DNA from: JBFMCT01 sp046565765
Lineage (GTDB): Bacteria > Actinomycetota > Acidimicrobiia > Acidimicrobiales > AC-14
Length of the DNA stretch: 59,730 nucleotides
Assembly: GCA_046565765.1 (NCBI GenBank)
Contig: JBKHXX010000036.1
Span: forward strand, 1 to 59,730
Direction of reading: 5' to 3'
The translations under genes and the position numbers were made by a program. Numbering within the stretch: position 1 is the stretch's first letter; each line of letters begins with the position of its first letter. Below are positions 35,081 through 44,170 of this stretch, in pieces. The notes under the pieces were generated by a model, which was not told where the DNA came from, made no database searches, and saw only the letters and a list, made by a program, of their open reading frames with translations.

Positions 35081-35521
35081 TCAGGGTCGATCCTCGGGGT
35101 CCCCGAGGGGTCCCACGGCTCCGATCTCGGTCAGGTAGCCCATCTGGGCGTCGAGCACGGCGTGGACCTGCTCGGCGGTGTAGGGGGTCCCCGCCGCCTC
35201 CGCCTTCATGAGCACGAAGCCGACCGTCTCCGCCCCGGTGACAACCACCGGGCCCTCGGGATGCGGCCCGGAGCCGTTGCCCGACACCCCCTTGAGGCGG
35301 AAGTACTCCAGGTGCCAGTCGAGGATCTGGCGGACGTCGTCGGGGGTCAGCACCGCCGCCACCTCGTCGTCGACGTGGTCGCAGACGTAGGTCACGGCGT
35401 CCTCGAAGTTGAACGTCCGCTGGACGGGCAGCTCAGCCAGCCGGCGGGCCTCCCTGCCGATGACGACGGCGGCGATCACGAAGACGGCGGCGACGGCGAT
35501 GGCGACGAGCAGGACGCCCAC
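35081..35521 (-). CDS. Single-span membrane protein, unknown function
   Basis: A 146-residue protein with an N-terminal membrane helix (GVLLVAIAVAAVFVIAAVVIG) and a soluble domain: FNFEDAVTYVCDHVDDEVAAVL, then TPDDVRQILDWHLEYFRLKGV, a Gly/Pro linker and a helical C-terminus. I do not recognise the family. GTG 35521 is chosen because TAGCCT lies 8 bases upstream; a GTG at 35575 would overlap the divergent MBL gene. The leader region follows 55 bases downstream on the same strand, so readthrough into it is possible. Confidence 0.7.
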   Translation of the reverse strand: MGVLLVAIAVAAVFVIAAVVIGREARRLAELPVQRTFNFEDAVTYVCDHVDDEVAAVLTPDDVRQILDWHLEYFRLKGVSGNGSGPHPEGPVVVTGAETVGFVLMKAEAAGTPYTAEQVHAVLDAQMGYLTEIGAVGPLGDPEDRP

Positions 35522-35529
35522 GGTCGCCG

Positions 35530-35535
35530 AGGCTA
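35530..35535 (-). promoter_or_regulatory. -10 element of the single-span membrane protein gene (leaderless)
   Basis: TAGCCT on the minus strand, 8 bases before GTG 35521. Confidence 0.45.
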
Positions 35536-35566
35536 GCGACCGCCCTGGCCGGGGCAGAATCGGCGG

Positions 35567-36169
35567 GTGGCCCACTACGCGGACGAGCAGCTGGAGATCA
35601 CCAGGGTGGTCGTGGGGCCCCTCGACAACAACGTCTTCGTGGCCCGCTGCCGCCACACCGGCCGGGCCGCCCTCGTGGACGCCGCCGACGACGGCCCCAT
35701 GCTCGTCGACCTGTGCCGGGAGCTGGGCGTGGAGCTCGTCATCGAGACCCACGGCCACGCTGACCACACCCGGGCCGTCCCCGCCGTCCGGGAGGCGGGG
35801 CTGCCGGTATGGGTGACCGCCGAGGACGCCCCCCTGCTGCCCGGCTACGACCGCCTCCTGACCGACGGCCAGGTCCTCGAGGTCGGCCGCCTCCGGCTCC
35901 AGGCCATCCACACCCCCGGCCACACGCCGGGCTCCATCTGCTTCAAGGTCGAAGGCTCGCCCGTGCTCTTCTCGGGAGACACGCTCTTCCCCGGCGGGCC
36001 GGGCGCCACCCGGGGCGACGCCCGCCGCTTCCGCCAGATCCTGCGCTCCATCGAGGAGCGGCTGTTCGTCCTCCCCGACGACACCCACGTCCTCCCCGGC
36101 CACGGCAAGGACACCACCATCGGCGCCGAGCGTCCCGACTTCGAGGAGTGGGCCGCCCGAGGCTGGTGA
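35567..36169 (+). CDS. MBL-fold metallo-hydrolase (glyoxalase II-like)
   Basis: A 200-residue binuclear metal hydrolase. Metal ligands are visible in THGHADHT (HxHxDH), the His of IHTPGHTPGS, the Asp of LFSGDTLFPGG, and the late His of VLPGHGKDT. The GxCxGD-like and PGH elements place it near hydroxyacylglutathione hydrolases and small thioester hydrolases; the thiol used by this organism is unknown (mycothiol is a guess). The GTG start is 6 bases after CAGAAT. A strong inverted repeat follows the stop. Confidence 0.9.
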   Translation: MAHYADEQLEITRVVVGPLDNNVFVARCRHTGRAALVDAADDGPMLVDLCRELGVELVIETHGHADHTRAVPAVREAGLPVWVTAEDAPLLPGYDRLLTDGQVLEVGRLRLQAIHTPGHTPGSICFKVEGSPVLFSGDTLFPGGPGATRGDARRFRQILRSIEERLFVLPDDTHVLPGHGKDTTIGAERPDFEEWAARGW

Positions 36170-36173
36170 CCTG

Positions 36174-36224
36174 CGGTTTTAGGCAACGAGCCCCCGGATA
36201 TCGCCGGTCGCCTGCCTAAAACCG
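36174..36224. terminator. Bidirectional terminator-like inverted repeat
   Basis: A perfect 12-bp repeat, CGGTTTTAGGCA at 36174-36185 and its complement at 36213-36224, lies between the convergent MBL and debranching-enzyme genes. Each arm has a run of four T or A. An alternative pairing, AGCCCCC (36189-36195) with GGGGGCT (36226-36232), competes with it. Confidence 0.7.
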
Positions 36225-36230
36225 AGGGGG

Positions 36231-38369
36231 CTAGGCCCCCAGGGGGTGGCGCGGCTTGCTGATGAGCTCGATGTCGTCGGCCAGGCCGTCGACCCGGACG
36301 TCGTCCTTGTCGACCTCGACGGTCACGCGACGGCCGGCGAGGGGGATGCGGTCGATGCGCAGGTAGTCGATCCCGGGCGGAAGGACGGGTGAGAGCCAGA
36401 CCTTGCCGTGGGGCACCCACGGGTCGAGGCGAAGGATCGTGCGGAGGAACAGCAGGGGCGAGGCCGCGGCCCACGCCTGCGGGGAGCACGACGACGGGTA
36501 GGGGACCGGGAAGGGCACCTCGTCGCGGCTCAGGCCGCCGAACAGCTCGGGCAGGCGGTTGCCCTGGTAGCAGGCGGCCTCGAACTGCCCGAGGATCACC
36601 CGCTGGGCCTCCTCCACGAACCCGTAGCGCATCAGCCCCGCCGCGCAGATGGCGTTGTCGTGGGGCCAGACCGACCCGTTGTGGTAGCTGATCGGGTTGT
36701 AGCCGACCATGGACTCGCCCAGGGTGCGGATGCCCCAGCCACAGAACATCTCGTCGGAGAGCAGGTGCTTGGCCACGAGTGCGGCCTTGTCCTCGTCCAC
36801 GATGCCCGTCCACAGACAGTGGCCCATGTTGGAGGCGAGGGCGTCGAGGGGCCGCTTGTCGGCGTCGAGCCCCATGGCGAAGTAGCCCCGGTCGTCGAGC
36901 CAGAAGTCGCGGTTGAAGGCGGCCTTGAGGTTGGCCGCCTTGGACCGGAAGCGGGCGGCGGTGGCGCCGTCGCCCATCTCGTCGGCGAAGTGGGCCCGGG
37001 CCACGTACGCCCCGTAGGTGTAGGCCTGGACCTCGGCCAGGGCGATGGGCGCCCGGGCCAGGCGCCCGTCGGCGAAGCGCACGCCGTCCCAGGAGTCCTT
37101 CCAGCCCTGGTTGGCCAGGCCCCGGTCGGCGTAGCGCTTGTACTCGACGTATCCGTCGCCGTCGCGGTCGCCGTAGTCCTCGATCCAGTCCATGGCCTGG
37201 TCGGCGGCGGGCAGCAGGGCGTCGACCAGCTCCCGGGCCAGCCCCCAGCGGCGCAGCTCGCCCAGCAGCATGACGAACAGCGGCGTGGCATCGGCGGTGC
37301 CGTAGTAGACCCTGCCGCCGCCCAGCGAGAGCGACGGCGCTTCGCCGAAGCGCATCTCGTGGAGGATCCGGCCCGGCTCCTCGTCGTTGCGGGGGTCGAG
37401 CTTGCTGCCCTGGAAGCGGGCCAGCGTCTGGAGCACGCCCAGGGCCAGGTCGGGGTCGAGCAGCAGGGCCATGTACGAGGTCAGCAGCGAGTCGCGCCCG
37501 AACAGGGTCATGAACCACGGGGCGCCGGCGGCCACCACCGTGCGCTCGGGGAAGTCGGGGTCGAAGATGCGCAGGGCCCCCAGGTCCTCCGCGCTCTGCG
37601 CCACCACCGAGCGGATCTCGGGCCGGTCGCTCTCCACCGCGGGCACGTCCCGCCGCCACTTCTCCAGCCGCTCGTGGGGGGTGGCCTGGGCCACCGGCTG
37701 CCCACAGCGGTGGCGCGGCTCGATCTCCTCGTCCTCGATCACGGGCGTGACCTGGATGCAGGTGCTCCAGTGCCCCCGGGCCGGGACGATGAGCTCGAAG
37801 CACGCGACGTTGGCCGAGACGTGGGGTGTCCCTCCGATCCCGATCCGCACCCCCTTGCGCACCGCCCCGCGGCGGTAGCGGAACAGCATGTCGCCGTCGG
37901 CGGCCGGCTCGGCCAGCACCTCGCCGTCGGAGCGGGGCCGTCCCTCCTTGACCTCGAACAGGTCGGCGAAGTCGGAGTTCACCCGCAGCTCCAGCGAGCA
38001 GTACGACGCCTCCTCGCCGAAGTTGTGGATCACCAGGTCCTCCCGCATGCCCCGCCCCACGTAGCGGTACCGGAACACGAGCAGGGCGCTGTCGGCCTGG
38101 CCGGCGGCGGGTCGCGAGCGGAGGACGAAGGTGGCTGCGAACGGGCTCGTCCGCTCGGCCGAGAGGGGCTCGGGGCGTTGCTCGTTGACCCGCAGCTCGA
38201 GGCGGGACAGGAACCGCGTGTCCCGGAAGAACAGGCCCTGGGGCGTGTCCGGCGAGATGTCGCCGGAGCGGTCGGAGATGCAGAAGGCGGGGCCCTCCAC
38301 CAGCGTCACCGCTCCGCCGAGCGGGCCGAGGGACGGGCTGGCCCCGGCGAACGTCCAGGGGTCGGTCAC
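36231..38369 (-). CDS. Amylo-alpha-1,6-glucosidase/glycogen debranching-type enzyme
   Basis: A 712-residue protein. The N-terminal beta domain (GDISPDTPQGLFFRDTRFLSRLEL, REDLVIHNFGEEASYCSLELRV) matches the bacterial debranching N-terminal domain. The C-terminal (alpha/alpha)6 barrel has PWFMTLFGRDSLLTSYMALL, GRILHEMRFGE, YYGTADATPLFVMLL, YKRYADRGLANQGWKDSWDG and HNGSVWPHDNAICAAGLMRYG, with acidic residues suitable for glycoside hydrolysis. It has no signal peptide, so internal glycogen or a related glucan is the likely substrate. GTG 38369 follows TACGAT by 8 bases. It diverges from sufC. Confidence 0.9.
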   Translation of the reverse strand: MTDPWTFAGASPSLGPLGGAVTLVEGPAFCISDRSGDISPDTPQGLFFRDTRFLSRLELRVNEQRPEPLSAERTSPFAATFVLRSRPAAGQADSALLVFRYRYVGRGMREDLVIHNFGEEASYCSLELRVNSDFADLFEVKEGRPRSDGEVLAEPAADGDMLFRYRRGAVRKGVRIGIGGTPHVSANVACFELIVPARGHWSTCIQVTPVIEDEEIEPRHRCGQPVAQATPHERLEKWRRDVPAVESDRPEIRSVVAQSAEDLGALRIFDPDFPERTVVAAGAPWFMTLFGRDSLLTSYMALLLDPDLALGVLQTLARFQGSKLDPRNDEEPGRILHEMRFGEAPSLSLGGGRVYYGTADATPLFVMLLGELRRWGLARELVDALLPAADQAMDWIEDYGDRDGDGYVEYKRYADRGLANQGWKDSWDGVRFADGRLARAPIALAEVQAYTYGAYVARAHFADEMGDGATAARFRSKAANLKAAFNRDFWLDDRGYFAMGLDADKRPLDALASNMGHCLWTGIVDEDKAALVAKHLLSDEMFCGWGIRTLGESMVGYNPISYHNGSVWPHDNAICAAGLMRYGFVEEAQRVILGQFEAACYQGNRLPELFGGLSRDEVPFPVPYPSSCSPQAWAAASPLLFLRTILRLDPWVPHGKVWLSPVLPPGIDYLRIDRIPLAGRRVTVEVDKDDVRVDGLADDIELISKPRHPLGA

Positions 38370-38377
38370 GTGGGGGC

Positions 38378-38383
38378 ATCGTA
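38378..38383 (-). promoter_or_regulatory. -10 element of the debranching enzyme gene (leaderless)
   Basis: TACGAT on the minus strand, 8 bases before GTG 38369. Confidence 0.45.
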
Positions 38384-38434
38384 TCCGCCCCGGTGCGCCC
38401 GTCCGCCACGCCATTTCTCCTACGGGCGTAGTGA

Positions 38435-38440
38435 TAATCT
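38435..38440 (+). promoter_or_regulatory. -10 element of the plus-strand suf set (leaderless)
   Basis: TAATCT followed by 7 bases and the sufC ATG at 38448. The overlapping GATAAT is an alternative that would fit GTG 38445. I see no clear operator. Confidence 0.5.
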
Positions 38441-38447
38441 GGACGTG

Positions 38448-39181
<734 letters not shown>

Positions 39182-39191
<10 letters not shown>

Positions 39192-40435
39192 AGGTCCTCG
39201 ACGCCGCCCGCGTCAAGGACGACTTCCCCATCCTCGCCGGTTGCGTGCCGCACCGCCCCGGGGGTGACCGCCCGCTCGTCTACCTCGACTCGGCGGCCAG
39301 CTCCCAGAAGCCCCGGGCCGTGCTCGACGCCATGGACCGCTACTACGAGACGACCCACGCCAACGTCCACCGGGGCGTCTACGCCATGGCCGAGGAGGCC
39401 ACCGCCGAGTACGAGGCGGCCCGGGCCACGGTCGCAGCTTTCGTCGGGGCGCCCTCCCCGCGGGGGATCGTCTTCACCAAGAACGCCACCGAGGCCGTCA
39501 ACCTGGTCGCCCACACGTGGGCCCGGGCCAACCTCGGTCCCGGCGACGCCGTGCTGCTCACCGAGATGGAGCACCACGCCAACTTCGTCCCCTGGCTCAT
39601 GCTCCGGGAGGAGCGGGGCGTGGAGCTGCGCTTCGTCCCCCTCGGCGAGGACGGGTACCTGGTTCTGGACGACCTGGACCGCCTGCTCGACGGGGTCAAG
39701 CTGGTGGCCGTCACCGCCATGTCGAACGTGCTGGGTACGCTCCCGCCCGTCCGGCGCATCGCCGATGCGGCCCACGCCGCGGGGGCGTTGGTCCTGGTCG
39801 ACGGGGCCCAGTACGTCCCCCACCTGCGCACCCGGGTCGACGACCTGGGCTGCGACTTCCTCGCCTTCTCCGCCCACAAGATGTGCGGGCCGACCGGCAT
39901 CGGCGCCCTGTGGGCCCGGGAGAGCCTGCTGGAGGCCATGCCCGCCTTCCTGGGCGGCGGCGAGATGATCCGTGACGTACGCATCGACGGCTGGCTGCCC
40001 AACGAGATCCCCTGGAAGTTCGAGGCGGGCACCCCGCCCATCGCCGAGGCCATCGGGTTCGGGGCCGCCGTCGACTACCTCGAAGCCCTCGGCATGGACG
40101 CGGTGCGCGACCACGAGGTGGCCCTCACCGAGTACGCCCTGCGCACCCTGGGCGAGCGCCACGGCGCCGACCTGGTGGTGCACGGCCCGACCGACGTGCA
40201 CGAGCGGGGCGGGGTGCTGTCGTTCGCCTACAAGGGCATCCATCCCCACGACCTGTCCCAGGTGCTCGACCAGGCGGGCGTGTGCATCCGGGCCGGCCAC
40301 CACTGCGCCAAGCCCCTCATGCGGCGGCTGGGGGTCAACGCCACCGCCCGGGCCTCGTTCTACGTGTACAACGACGAGCGCGACGTCGACGCCCTCTCCG
40401 AGGCGTTGCTCTCCGCCGCCGACCTGTTCGCCTAG
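39182..40435 (+). CDS. sufS: Cysteine desulfurase SufS
   Basis: A 417-residue PLP enzyme that draws sulfur from cysteine as a persulfide. Seen are VYLDSAASSQKPRAVLDAMDRYYET, HANVHRGVY, KNATEAVNLVAHTW, EMEHHANFVPW, the PLP-binding Lys in FSAHKMCGPTGIGAL, and the persulfide Cys in RAGHHCAKPLMRRLG. GTG 39182 lies inside the sufC end; TTG 39188 is an alternative. Its product passes sulfur to SufU. Confidence 0.94.
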
Positions 40436-40449
40436 GGTCGGCGCCGACC

Positions 40450-40950
40450 ATGGCCGGGCTCGAAGACCTCTACCGCGAGATCATCCTCGACCACTACCGC
40501 AACCCGCGGAACAGGGGCGAGCTGCCCGTGCCGCCGGCGAGGCGGGTGGAGGGGTTCAACCCCCTGTGCGGCGACGAGGTCGTCGTCTACGTCGAGGTCG
40601 ACCCGGCCACGGGCACCGTGCTCGACGTGAAGATCGCCGGCCAGGGCTGCTCGATCAGCCAGTCCTCGGCCTCGATGATGACGGGGGCGGTCAAGGGCAA
40701 GACGGTCGACCACGTGCGGGAGGTCATCCGGGCCTTCAAGGCCATGATGTCGATCCACGAGCGGGGCCTCGACGGCGACGGCCGGGAGGTCACCGAGGCG
40801 GTGCTGCCCGACCCCTCCGTGGCCCTGGGCGACCTGGAGGCGTTGCGGGGCGTGGTCAAGTTCCCGGTGCGGATCAAGTGCGCCACGCTCTCGTGGAACA
40901 CGCTGGCCCAGGCCCTCGACGAGGCCGGGGCCGAGGCCGGGGCGCGCTGA
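40450..40950 (+). CDS. sufU: Sulfur acceptor SufU
   Basis: A 166-residue zinc-bound sulfur relay protein for SufS. It opens GLEDLYREIILDHYRNPRN and has Cys in NPLCGDEVVVYV, the GCSISQSSASMM loop, the 18-20-residue insertion typical of SufU rather than IscU, and the third Cys in KCATLSWNTL. It starts 14 bases after sufS. Confidence 0.93.
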   Translation: MAGLEDLYREIILDHYRNPRNRGELPVPPARRVEGFNPLCGDEVVVYVEVDPATGTVLDVKIAGQGCSISQSSASMMTGAVKGKTVDHVREVIRAFKAMMSIHERGLDGDGREVTEAVLPDPSVALGDLEALRGVVKFPVRIKCATLSWNTLAQALDEAGAEAGAR

Positions 40951-41450
40951 ACCGGTTCCCGGCCCGCGTCGCCACCCTGGTCTTCGTGGTGGCGCTTCCC
41001 CTGGCCGCCTGCGGCGGCGGCAGCTCGGGCGACGACAGCGAGGGTGCGACGGCCACGACGGCGGCCGCCGCCGGCGGCGGTGAGGCGACCACCACCGTCG
41101 GCACGACGTTCACCGGCGAGGGCAGCGACGCTTTCTGCCGCCAGTTCCGGGCCTACGCCGACAGCAGTCGCCGCCTCGCCGAAGGGGGCAACCTCGACGT
41201 GCGCACGATCTACTCGGAGGCGGCCCGGGCCGTGAGCGAGTCGGTGGCCATCGCCCCGCCGGAGATCCGCCGGGACGTCGAGGTGGTGGCCGACGCCTTC
41301 GTCGCCCTGGTGCGGGAGCTGGAGGCGGTGAACTACGAGATACGGCGCGTGCCGTCGGCGGTGGTGCTGCGGTTCATGTCCGAGGAGCTGACCACCGCCA
41401 CCGAGCGGGTGGAGGCGTACTCCCGGTCCGTCTGCCGCCTGGGCAACTGA
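40947..41450 (+). CDS. Small lipoprotein, unknown function
   Basis: A roughly 167-residue exported lipoprotein. The signal peptide runs ARVATLVFVVALPLAAC with the lipobox Cys, then a Gly/Ala/Thr linker and a helical domain beginning DAFCRQFRAYADSSRRLA and ending VEAYSRSVCRLG. The two cysteines at the ends of the helical domain could form a disulfide. No standard start is visible; CTG 40947, overlapping the sufU stop, is the best guess, or a start further inside sufU. No family recognised. Confidence 0.65.
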   Translation: MNRFPARVATLVFVVALPLAACGGGSSGDDSEGATATTAAAAGGGEATTTVGTTFTGEGSDAFCRQFRAYADSSRRLAEGGNLDVRTIYSEAARAVSESVAIAPPEIRRDVEVVADAFVALVRELEAVNYEIRRVPSAVVLRFMSEELTTATERVEAYSRSVCRLGN

Positions 41451-42326
41451 GTGGACGGCGACCGCATCCGCCGGCTCCTGGGCTCGGGCGCCACCGTGCT
41501 CATGCCCGGCGTCTGGGACGCCCTGTCGGCCCGCCTGGTGGCCGAGGCCGGCTTCGAGGTCTGCTTCCTGTCGGGCTACGCCACCGCCGCCACCCTGCTC
41601 GGCATGCCCGACTTCGGCTACCTCACCCAGGGCGAGATGGCGGAGGTGGCCCGCCGGGTGTGCGGCGCCGCGCCCGAGGTGGCGGTGGTGGTCGACGGCG
41701 ACACCGGCCACGGCAACGCCCTCAACACCATCCGCACGGTCCGGCTGTGGGAGGCGGCGGGGGCGGCCGGCATCTTCCTCGAGGACCAGGTCTGGCCGAA
41801 GAAGTGCGGCCACATGGCCGGCAAGCGGGTGGTCCCGCGGGAGGAATGGCTCACCAAGCTGCGGGCCGCGGTCGAGCACCGTGACCGGCTCTTCGTGGTG
41901 GCCCGCACCGACGCCCGGGCCGCCGTCGGCCTGGAGGAGGCGTGCGAGCGGGCCCGCATGGCCGCCGACGTGGGCGTGGACGCCATCTTCGTGGAGGCGC
42001 CCGAGTCGGTCGAGGAGATGGAGGCGGTGGCGGCGGCCACGCCCGGGCTGGTGCGGGTGGCCAACATGATCGAGGCCGGGCGCACGCCGCTGCTGACCCC
42101 GGCCGAGCTCCACGACCTGGGCTTCGACCTCATCGTCTCGCCGCTCACCGGCCTGTTCGCGTCGGCGCGGGCCCTGTCGCACGCCTACGGCGTGCTGCGG
42201 GCCAAGGGCTCGCTGCGGGACGACCTCGACCTGGTGACCTCGTTCGAGCAGTTCAACGCCGTCGTCGACCTCGACCGCCACTACGAGCTGGAGGCGCGAT
42301 ACGCCGAGGCCGACGGGCGCGAATGA
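41451..42326 (+). CDS. Isocitrate lyase/PEP mutase family enzyme
   Basis: A 291-residue TIM-barrel enzyme. It shows LMPGVWDALSARLVAEAGFE, FLSGYATAATLLGMPDFGYLT, VVVDGDTGHGNALNTIRTVR (metal-binding Asp), and FLEDQVWPKKCGHMAGKRVV, the KKCGH active-site loop. Methylisocitrate lyase, carboxyvinyl-carboxyphosphonate mutase and oxaloacetate decarboxylase activities all occur in this group and cannot be told apart here. The GTG follows the lipoprotein stop directly; the stop overlaps the MFS gene as ATGA. Confidence 0.88.
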   Translation: MDGDRIRRLLGSGATVLMPGVWDALSARLVAEAGFEVCFLSGYATAATLLGMPDFGYLTQGEMAEVARRVCGAAPEVAVVVDGDTGHGNALNTIRTVRLWEAAGAAGIFLEDQVWPKKCGHMAGKRVVPREEWLTKLRAAVEHRDRLFVVARTDARAAVGLEEACERARMAADVGVDAIFVEAPESVEEMEAVAAATPGLVRVANMIEAGRTPLLTPAELHDLGFDLIVSPLTGLFASARALSHAYGVLRAKGSLRDDLDLVTSFEQFNAVVDLDRHYELEARYAEADGRE

Positions 42327-43612
42327 GCCTGGGCGGCCTGGCCCTCCAGCCCTTGCGCCGGCGGGACTTCGCCATCATCTGGATGGCGGCGCTGGTCTCC
42401 AACGTGGGGACGTGGATGCAGACGGTGGCGGTGGGCGTGCTCATCGCCGAGGTGACCGGCCAGGCGGGGTGGACGGGGCTGGTGGCGGCGGCCGCCTTCC
42501 TCCCGATCGGGTTGCTGGCCCCGGTGGGCGGGGCCATGGCCGACCGGGTCGACCGGCGCCGGTGGCTGCTGCTGACGACGGTCGGGGAGACCGTCTTCGC
42601 CGCCGGCCTGGCCGTGCTGGTCGGCACCGGCCGGGTCAACGCCGGCGCCATCACCCTGCTCGTGCTGGCCGGCGGGGCCATGGCCGCCCTGGGCTTCCCC
42701 GCCTACCAGGCCCTGCTCCCCGACCTCGTCCCCCGGGAGGAGATCCTGGCCGCCACCTCCCTCACGCTGGCCCAGTACAACCTCGGACGGGTGGTCGGAC
42801 CGGCCCTGGCCGGCGTGGTGCTGGCCGTCGGGTCCTACACCTGGGCCTTCGCCGTCAACGCCGCCTCGTTTGCGGCGGTGATCGTGGCCATCCTCCTCGT
42901 GCGGGTGCCGCCCAGCCGACCGAGGGTCGAGGAAGGCGGGCTGTGGACGCGGATCGTGGCCGGGGCCCGGGGTGCGGCGGCGGAGCCGGGCTGCCGGTTG
43001 GCCATCCTCTCCATCGCCGTCACCGCCTTCCTGCTCTCGCCGTTCATCGCCCTCGTGCCGGCGGTGGCGCTCAAGCTGTTCGACAACCCCGACACCGGGA
43101 CGTCGGTCCTCATCACCGCCCAGGGGGTGGGGGCGGTGATCGGCGCCCTGCTGCTGGCCTGGACGGTCGAGCGCTGGGGCCGGCGGCGGGTGCTGGTCGC
43201 CGACATGGTCCTGCTGCCGCTGCTGCTGGTCGGCTATGCCCTGTCACCCACCCTGGCCGTCGCCACCGTCCTGCTCCTGCTGGTGGGCATGGCCTACGTC
43301 GGCCTGCTGTCGGGGTTCGGGGCGGTGGTGCAGCTCCGCGCGCCGGAGGCGCTGCGGGCCCGGATCCTGAGCCTGTACATGGTGGCCCTGGGCGTGGTGT
43401 ACCCGATCGGTTCGATCGTCCAGGGCTTCCTGGGGGACCGGCTGGGCCTGCGGGTGGTGACCGCCGGCACGGCCGTGCTGTTCATCGCGGTGGTGGGGCT
43501 GGTGGCGGTCTCCCGCCCGCGGGTGGCGGGCGCCTACGACGACCCGCCCGGGGCAGCCGAGACCGACGCCGAGCTGCCGCCCGCGGCGGCGGCCACCGGG
43601 CCGGCGGCGTAG
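42323..43612 (+). CDS. MFS transporter (MFS_3/enterobactin-exporter type)
   Basis: A 429-residue membrane protein with about 11-12 spans. The N-terminal RRRDFAIIWMAALVSNVGTWMQTVAVG, the loop GGAMADRVDRRRWLL, and PREEILAATSLTLAQYNLGRVVGPALAG are typical of the MFS_3 drug and siderophore exporters. The C-terminal 40 residues are Pro/Ala-rich and cytoplasmic. Start overlap with the PEP-mutase-family gene suggests joint expression. Substrate unknown. Confidence 0.88.
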   Translation: MSLGGLALQPLRRRDFAIIWMAALVSNVGTWMQTVAVGVLIAEVTGQAGWTGLVAAAAFLPIGLLAPVGGAMADRVDRRRWLLLTTVGETVFAAGLAVLVGTGRVNAGAITLLVLAGGAMAALGFPAYQALLPDLVPREEILAATSLTLAQYNLGRVVGPALAGVVLAVGSYTWAFAVNAASFAAVIVAILLVRVPPSRPRVEEGGLWTRIVAGARGAAAEPGCRLAILSIAVTAFLLSPFIALVPAVALKLFDNPDTGTSVLITAQGVGAVIGALLLAWTVERWGRRRVLVADMVLLPLLLVGYALSPTLAVATVLLLLVGMAYVGLLSGFGAVVQLRAPEALRARILSLYMVALGVVYPIGSIVQGFLGDRLGLRVVTAGTAVLFIAVVGLVAVSRPRVAGAYDDPPGAAETDAELPPAAAATGPAA

Positions 43613-43665
43613 ATCGCCCCGGGGCACGGGCTGGCCCGACCGGGTCAGCGTCGGTTGCGGCTGCC

Positions 43666-44124
43666 TCAGCCGGGCCGGTAGGAGGGCAGCCCGTCGCCTT
43701 CGACCGAGACCGGCGGGGCCCCCAGGGCGGTCGCCACCGCGTTCCAACCGGTGCGGTCCCACGCCGCCACGGTGTCCTGGACGTTGCCGTCGGTCCCGAC
43801 GAGGAAGATCGTCGGCACAGACGTGATCCGGTAGGCGTTGGAGACGAGGTAGGGCGGCGACTCGCTGAGGGTGGGCACCCGCTGGCCCCATCGCTCCCGG
43901 TAGGCCTCGAGCTTCTCGGGCGGGTCCTGGCCGATCGCCACCACCCGGGCCCCGCCGTCGGCCAGGGCCTGCACCTTGGGGGCCACCATCTGGCACACCG
44001 GGCACGTCACCTTGAAGAACACCAGCGCCACCGGCTCGTGCTCCCAGGGCCTGGTAACCACGTCGCCGGTGGCGATGTCGGTGAGGCGGAAGGAGGGGGC
44101 GGGGTCGCCGGGGTCCAGCGGCAC
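43666..44124 (-). CDS. Thioredoxin-fold protein (TlpA/peroxiredoxin-like)
   Basis: A 152-residue redox protein. It opens PLDPGDPAPSFRLTDIATGD as in AhpC/TSA proteins, has the active-site CPVC in FFKVTCPVCQMVAPKVQAL, and the cis-Pro strand SVPTIFLVGTDG. There is no signal peptide from GTG 44124, which is supported by TACCAT 7 bases upstream. The CxxC suggests a disulfide reductase or resolving role rather than peroxidase alone. It diverges from the L,D-transpeptidase. Confidence 0.82.
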   Translation of the reverse strand: MPLDPGDPAPSFRLTDIATGDVVTRPWEHEPVALVFFKVTCPVCQMVAPKVQALADGGARVVAIGQDPPEKLEAYRERWGQRVPTLSESPPYLVSNAYRITSVPTIFLVGTDGNVQDTVAAWDRTGWNAVATALGAPPVSVEGDGLPSYRPG

Positions 44125-44131
44125 GCCGCGG

Positions 44132-44137
44132 ATGGTA
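44132..44137 (-). promoter_or_regulatory. -10 element of the thioredoxin-fold gene (leaderless)
   Basis: TACCAT on the minus strand, 7 bases before GTG 44124. Confidence 0.5.
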
Positions 44138-44148
44138 CCGGCGGTTGG

Positions 44149-44154
44149 TAGCTT
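44149..44154 (+). promoter_or_regulatory. Possible -10 of the L,D-transpeptidase gene
   Basis: TAGCTT, 16 bases before ATG 44171. It would give a leader of about 9 bases containing GAGGTG. Confidence 0.35.
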
Positions 44155-44170
44155 CGACGCCGAGGTGGGC

